Origin: Paenibacillus plantarum
GTDB taxonomy: Bacteria > Bacillota > Bacilli > Paenibacillales > NBRC-103111
Reading direction: 5' to 3'
DNA length: 64,000 nt
Assembly (NCBI RefSeq): GCF_013141695.1
Contig: NZ_WHNY01000075.1
Coordinates: forward strand, 744,001-808,000
Shown here one piece after another: positions 61,200 to 64,000 of this stretch. Every line of letters begins with the position of its first letter. The stretch's first letter is position 1. The position numbers and the translations under genes are program-made. The notes below the pieces were generated by a model that saw only the letters and a program-made list of their open reading frames with translations, was not told where the DNA came from and ran no database searches.

Positions 61200-61655
61200 A
61201 TGTTGCATATTCGAGAATTACAAGTAACGGAAGAATATCCGATTCACTTATTTCTATTAGCTGACCCAGAGCTTGCGATGGTCGAGTCGTATGTGTACCA
61301 AAGTAAATGTTTCGTTTTGGAAGAAAACCATGAAGTTATTGGTGCTTATTTGCTGCTCCCAACGAGACCGAAGACGATTGAACTGGTGAATATCGCGGTG
61401 ATAACGAAGAAACAAGGCCGTGGCTATGGGAAGGAATTAGTGAAACACGCGGTGGAAACGGCAAGAACGCTTAACTATCAGACAATAGAGGTTGGTACAG
61501 GAAATTCTGGTGTTCAGCAGTTGAGTCTCTATCAGAAGTGCGGATTTCGCATCTACGGTGTTGATCTCGATTTCTTTACAAGGCATTATAAGGAACCTAT
61601 TTTTGAAAATGGCATTCAGTGCCGCGATATGATTCGCCTAAGTCAGGACTTATAG
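61200..61655 (+). CDS. GNAT-family N-acetyltransferase
   Basis: 151 residues from ATG 61200, chosen for TGGAGG before it. ATG 61185 overlaps that site. Acetyl-CoA binding motif A is KKQGRGYGKELVKHAVETAR with the Q/RxxGxG/A pyrophosphate loop, and motif B is YQKCGFRIYGVDLDFF. The substrate is unknown. In one unit with the P-loop kinase gene, ended by the terminator at 61665. Confidence 0.88.
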   Translation: MLHIRELQVTEEYPIHLFLLADPELAMVESYVYQSKCFVLEENHEVIGAYLLLPTRPKTIELVNIAVITKKQGRGYGKELVKHAVETARTLNYQTIEVGTGNSGVQQLSLYQKCGFRIYGVDLDFFTRHYKEPIFENGIQCRDMIRLSQDL

Positions 61656-61664
61656 GTGAGTAGG

Positions 61665-61711
61665 AAAAACTCCTGCAAAAGTGCTAGTAAAGCACGATTG
61701 CAGGAGTTTTT
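61665..61711. terminator. Bidirectional terminator
   Basis: 14-bp outer stem AAAAACTCCTGCAA/TTGCAGGAGTTTTT with an inner GTGCT/AGCAC helix. A and T runs serve both strands. Confidence 0.9.
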
Positions 61712-61742
61712 CTGTATAGACAACGCCGTTCGCGTCTACTCA

Positions 61743-62219
61743 TTATTTCCCAACTTCATTATACATATACTCATAAATGGCTCGAACTTTCTCAAGAACC
61801 CGTGGTGCATGCTGGACGAATTTCAGAGCTACAAGATGGGGAGCGAGTTCTTGTGTCCATAAGGATAGCGCGAGTTTAGACGCCGCATAAGGGCCGAAGA
61901 ACATTTTATTTTGCGCGGGGCTATCTAAAGTTTCAGGGTCAAATCGCTTCATCGTATTGAACGCGTTAGTGGAGGTATGCACGACTCGCTTCAGCGTTCC
62001 ATTCTTCAAAAGCGTCTTTAACTCCATCGTGATGATATAGAGTACGACGGTTTGCAGTTCATAATGCAGTTCACGACCATGCTTCGAATACATTAACTCG
62101 GGGAAGCTACCACCTGCATTGTTGTAAAGGAGATCAATCAACTGCTCGTTGTTTTTAATTTGCTCTAATGCCGAACTTAAGCTTGTAAAATCACTCAAAT
62201 CTGGGGTCCAGCCAACATT
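61743..62219 (-). pseudogene. Remnant of a short-chain dehydrogenase (SDR)
   Basis: The minus-strand frame encodes the middle of an SDR: DLSDFTSLSSALEQIKNNEQ, the NNAG motif (LLYNNAGG), a Ser-type strand RVVHTSTNA and the YxxxK active site (GPYAASKLALSLW). The N-terminal glycine-rich NAD-binding segment, about 50 residues, is missing, because a TAA (62220-62222) closes the frame. After the YxxxK helix the usual HPGxVxT segment has been replaced by unrelated sequence (FVQHAPRVLEKV). No ribosome site lies before the TTG at 62198. I regard it as truncated at both ends. Confidence 0.75.
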
Positions 62220-62263
62220 TTAACCAAAATATACGCTTTGAAATTGAAGAGGAGGGAACGATT

Positions 62264-62413
62264 GTGGAAAATAATTGTAAGGACTTGCCGTATGTGTCCT
62301 CAGATATTTTGCTAAAAAAATGCAGCTTTACGATCAAAAGAAGCCCGGGAACGACCGAGGTATCGGTTAATTTGCCGATTGGTCTAGGTTATACTCGTTA
62401 CAGCAAACTTTAA
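62264..62413 (+). CDS. Unrecognised 49-residue protein
   Basis: GTG 62264 stands six bases after AGAGGAGGGA, a near-perfect ribosome site, and the frame encodes 49 residues to TAA 62411-62413. The sequence starts MENNCKDLPYVSSDILLKKC and is followed by a beta-like part (SFTIKRSPGTTEVSV). An A/T-rich imperfect hairpin (62411-62446) follows and may terminate it. No family known to me. Confidence 0.5.
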   Translation: MENNCKDLPYVSSDILLKKCSFTIKRSPGTTEVSVNLPIGLGYTRYSKL

Positions 62414-62542
62414 AAAAGCTAACCGCAAATTGGATAACTTTTTTAAAGTTGCTTAGCATGTGGGATAGAAATTCACGCTATCTGGTAAAAAATTTGAAGA
62501 AATCGATGGATTTATACAGCTCATTGACGCGGTAACATACTG

Positions 62543-62992
62543 CTATTGTTGATTTGTATGATGAGTATGATGCTGTGGCTGAGTATGATGAGCATGATGC
62601 TGTTGATGTGGCTGAGCATGATGAGTAGGGTGTGGATGATGCGGATGCTGAGTATGATGTGGATAGTAGGCAAGGTGATGATGCATAGGATGGTAAGCCA
62701 CATGATGCATAGGGTGATATGCTAGATGGTGCATGGGATGATAGGCATGATGATGGTGTGGGTGATAGGCATAGTGGTGATGCGGGTGGTACATGTGTTG
62801 AGGCTGCGCATGGGAAACATGTTGTAGATGCATCGGAGATTGCTGTCCGGGATTTACGGCTGGTTGTTGATATATAGGAAGATTATCCCCCGTCCAAGTC
62901 GGAGTTTGCTGAGCTGGCATATGGGACTCCATTCTAGTCTCAGATGGATAAATCGGGAGGTTACCCTCCGTTGATGAATTTCGTTGTGTCAT
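62543..62992 (-). CDS. His/Gln-rich probable spore coat protein
   Basis: 149 residues from ATG 62992 (AAGGGGAA seven bases upstream). The frame opens 21 codons earlier without a signal. The N-terminal 60 residues hold two NLPIY repeats (EGNLPIYPSE, GDNLPIYQQP). The rest is 40 histidines among Pro, Tyr, Met, Ala and Gln in AYHPMHH-type repeats, ending in a Gln/Thr-rich tail. It contains no lysine and no cysteine. It is encoded directly downstream of the spore transglutaminase gene on the same strand. The Gln residues could be acyl donors for cross-linking. The cell location is inferred. Confidence 0.75.
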   Translation of the reverse strand: MTQRNSSTEGNLPIYPSETRMESHMPAQQTPTWTGDNLPIYQQPAVNPGQQSPMHLQHVSHAQPQHMYHPHHHYAYHPHHHHAYHPMHHLAYHPMHHVAYHPMHHHLAYYPHHTQHPHHPHPTHHAQPHQQHHAHHTQPQHHTHHTNQQ

Positions 62993-63097
62993 TTTCTTTC
63001 CCCTTTCGGTGTAGGCATACGTCATCCTATGCAAGAAAAAGTAAACAGGGCACATGTCTAAGCAAATTGGGCTTATCTTATTAATAGTTTTAAATAA

Positions 63098-63901
63098 TCA
63101 ATTGTTTCGAACATATATCCATTCTCCTATTTTCGCAATAAGGGGTTTCTTTCGTCCGGTATTTTGAAAAAGTGCATAATAAGAGAAGTCTGGATGTACA
63201 TAACGGTCCGCCAGATAGGCTGATATTGTACTACCAGGTATTCTGTGTTTATTCAGGACAGTAATAACTTCTTTCGAAGTCGCGATTCCGAGGCCGTAAC
63301 CATGTCCATAAAAGAGCCCTTTTCCCATCATGACGACATTTTCTCCTTTGCCCCAAGGAATCATAGGATCGTACTCAGGGTTTTCGAAATAGAGAACGTC
63401 ACCCATCACAGATTCCTCATGGATAGTCCGGTCGATCAGACGTAAATTACTGTTAGAATGCCAATTAAATAATAAAAGATCCGAAAACAGTATGTCAAAA
63501 TGTCTAGGATCTATGGACTCTAATATAGCTTTGTATAAGACAACGACGACAGCCATTGAACATTCAAAACCGTATGAGGTTCCATTCGTGAATATATCCC
63601 TTATCGCATCTTGAGGAGCAACATCACTTTTCAGCTGAAACTTACCCTGATCTGTAATGGTCCAATACGTCTGGTTGCATAGCGTGTTTTTGAAATCAGC
63701 AAAATAAACACCACTTTTACTCAGCAAACTAGAGGACTCCACGATTTGGGTTCGCATGTACAATTCAAACAACAAGGTGAATACCGAATCATAACGATAC
63801 ATAAAAGGGCTATTCTGCTTCTTTTGATAAATGGCGAGTTCTAACTCGGACAGCGTTCCTTCTTCAAAGGCTATTTTACTGATACCTTCGATTACAATCA
63901 T
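63098..63901 (-). CDS. tgl: Spore coat protein-glutamine gamma-glutamyltransferase
   Basis: 267 residues, slightly longer than B. subtilis Tgl (245). The nucleophile is Cys114 in SYGFECSMAVVV, matching the position of B. subtilis Cys116. Other family segments are PFMYRYDSVFTLLFELYMR, LLFNWHSNSNLRL, PEYDPMIPWGKGENVV and YGHGYGLGIATSKEVI. It forms epsilon-(gamma-glutamyl)lysine bonds in the spore coat. The His-rich gene follows 105 bases downstream. The upstream 99 bases to the window end show only an AT-rich promoter region with no gene. Confidence 0.93.
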   Translation of the reverse strand: MIVIEGISKIAFEEGTLSELELAIYQKKQNSPFMYRYDSVFTLLFELYMRTQIVESSSLLSKSGVYFADFKNTLCNQTYWTITDQGKFQLKSDVAPQDAIRDIFTNGTSYGFECSMAVVVVLYKAILESIDPRHFDILFSDLLLFNWHSNSNLRLIDRTIHEESVMGDVLYFENPEYDPMIPWGKGENVVMMGKGLFYGHGYGLGIATSKEVITVLNKHRIPGSTISAYLADRYVHPDFSYYALFQNTGRKKPLIAKIGEWIYVRNN

Positions 63902-64000
63902 GGGTTTCTCCTCATTTTAAAAAATCAACAAGCGTTTTCACCTATTTTTATGTTGAATAGGGATGAAATGTGCTTTATTATTTCCCAACGTTAGGTCTAA

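Noticed and set aside
62521..62703. Hydrophobic Ile/Leu-rich frame opposite the His-rich gene
   Set aside because: His codon repeats (CAT/CAC) read in another frame give Ile, Met and Leu runs. It is an artefact of the repeat.

Overview
The window looks like a chromosomal segment of a low-to-mid GC, spore-forming Bacillales bacterium, most probably Paenibacillus or a close relative. The grounds are the korAB-pduL-miaB-ricA order, a sporulation-type sensor kinase, a spore-coat transglutaminase beside a His-rich coat-like protein, a SigV/RsiV pair, XerS-, Amj-, YwbE- and YkuK-type genes, and strong AGGAGG ribosome sites. There is no prophage, plasmid, CRISPR array, rRNA or tRNA that I can see.

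1-13.2 kb is redox and housekeeping: the end of korA, korB, pduL, an MHYT-PAS-GGDEF-EAL signalling protein, miaB, ricA, an orphan ABC ATPase overlapping a low-molecular-weight phosphatase, and a convergent histidine kinase. A second 2-oxoacid:acceptor oxidoreductase follows, built as a gamma-delta protein plus an alpha-beta fusion. It is preceded by a 55-residue Cys-rich protein whose promoter carries a full-consensus CcpA (cre) site.

13.3-29.4 kb holds mostly small, independently terminated units: two NlpC/P60 hydrolases, a YkuK protein, an APH-like kinase, an aldo/keto reductase, a YjgB-like lipoprotein, an XerS-type and an XerC/D-type tyrosine recombinase, an ECF sigma/anti-sigma pair with a likely self-recognised promoter, an AraC regulator divergent from an MFS transporter, YwbE, a YolD-like protein and an S66 peptidase.

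29.7-41.7 kb is a reductive pyrimidine (or hydantoin) catabolic cluster: ABC ATPase, class III aminotransferase, M20 carbamoylase, nitrilase-type beta-ureidopropionase, PreT and PreA, dihydropyrimidinase, a 71-residue unknown protein, a convergent PucR regulator and mmsA. Together these can take uracil or thymine to beta-alanine or beta-aminoisobutyrate and on to acetyl- or propionyl-CoA. The ABC ATPase has lost several catalytic residues and has no permease beside it.

41.7-49.9 kb has a structured-RNA candidate and a 15-codon ORF ahead of a heterodimeric ABC exporter, then amj, a radical SAM/SPASM protein and a DinG/XPD-like helicase. 50.8-59.0 kb is a cre-controlled acyl-CoA and methylcitrate-cycle cluster (an mmg/prp equivalent), which could consume propionyl-CoA made by MmsA. 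59-64 kb has small genes, an SDR remnant, an unannotated 49-codon ORF, the His-rich protein and Tgl.

The main observations beyond ordinary genes are: (i) a 190-bp intergenic element in three copies with constant four-core architecture; (ii) a 174-bp MITE-like element with 13-bp inverted ends and a 10-bp target duplication right at a stop codon; (iii) ten tandem 35/36-bp units, each holding a Shine-Dalgarno and a TTG mini-ORF; (iv) the structured leader at 41.8 kb; (v) the degenerate ATPase; (vi) several overlooked small ORFs. All functional statements come from reading motifs, not from database searches.
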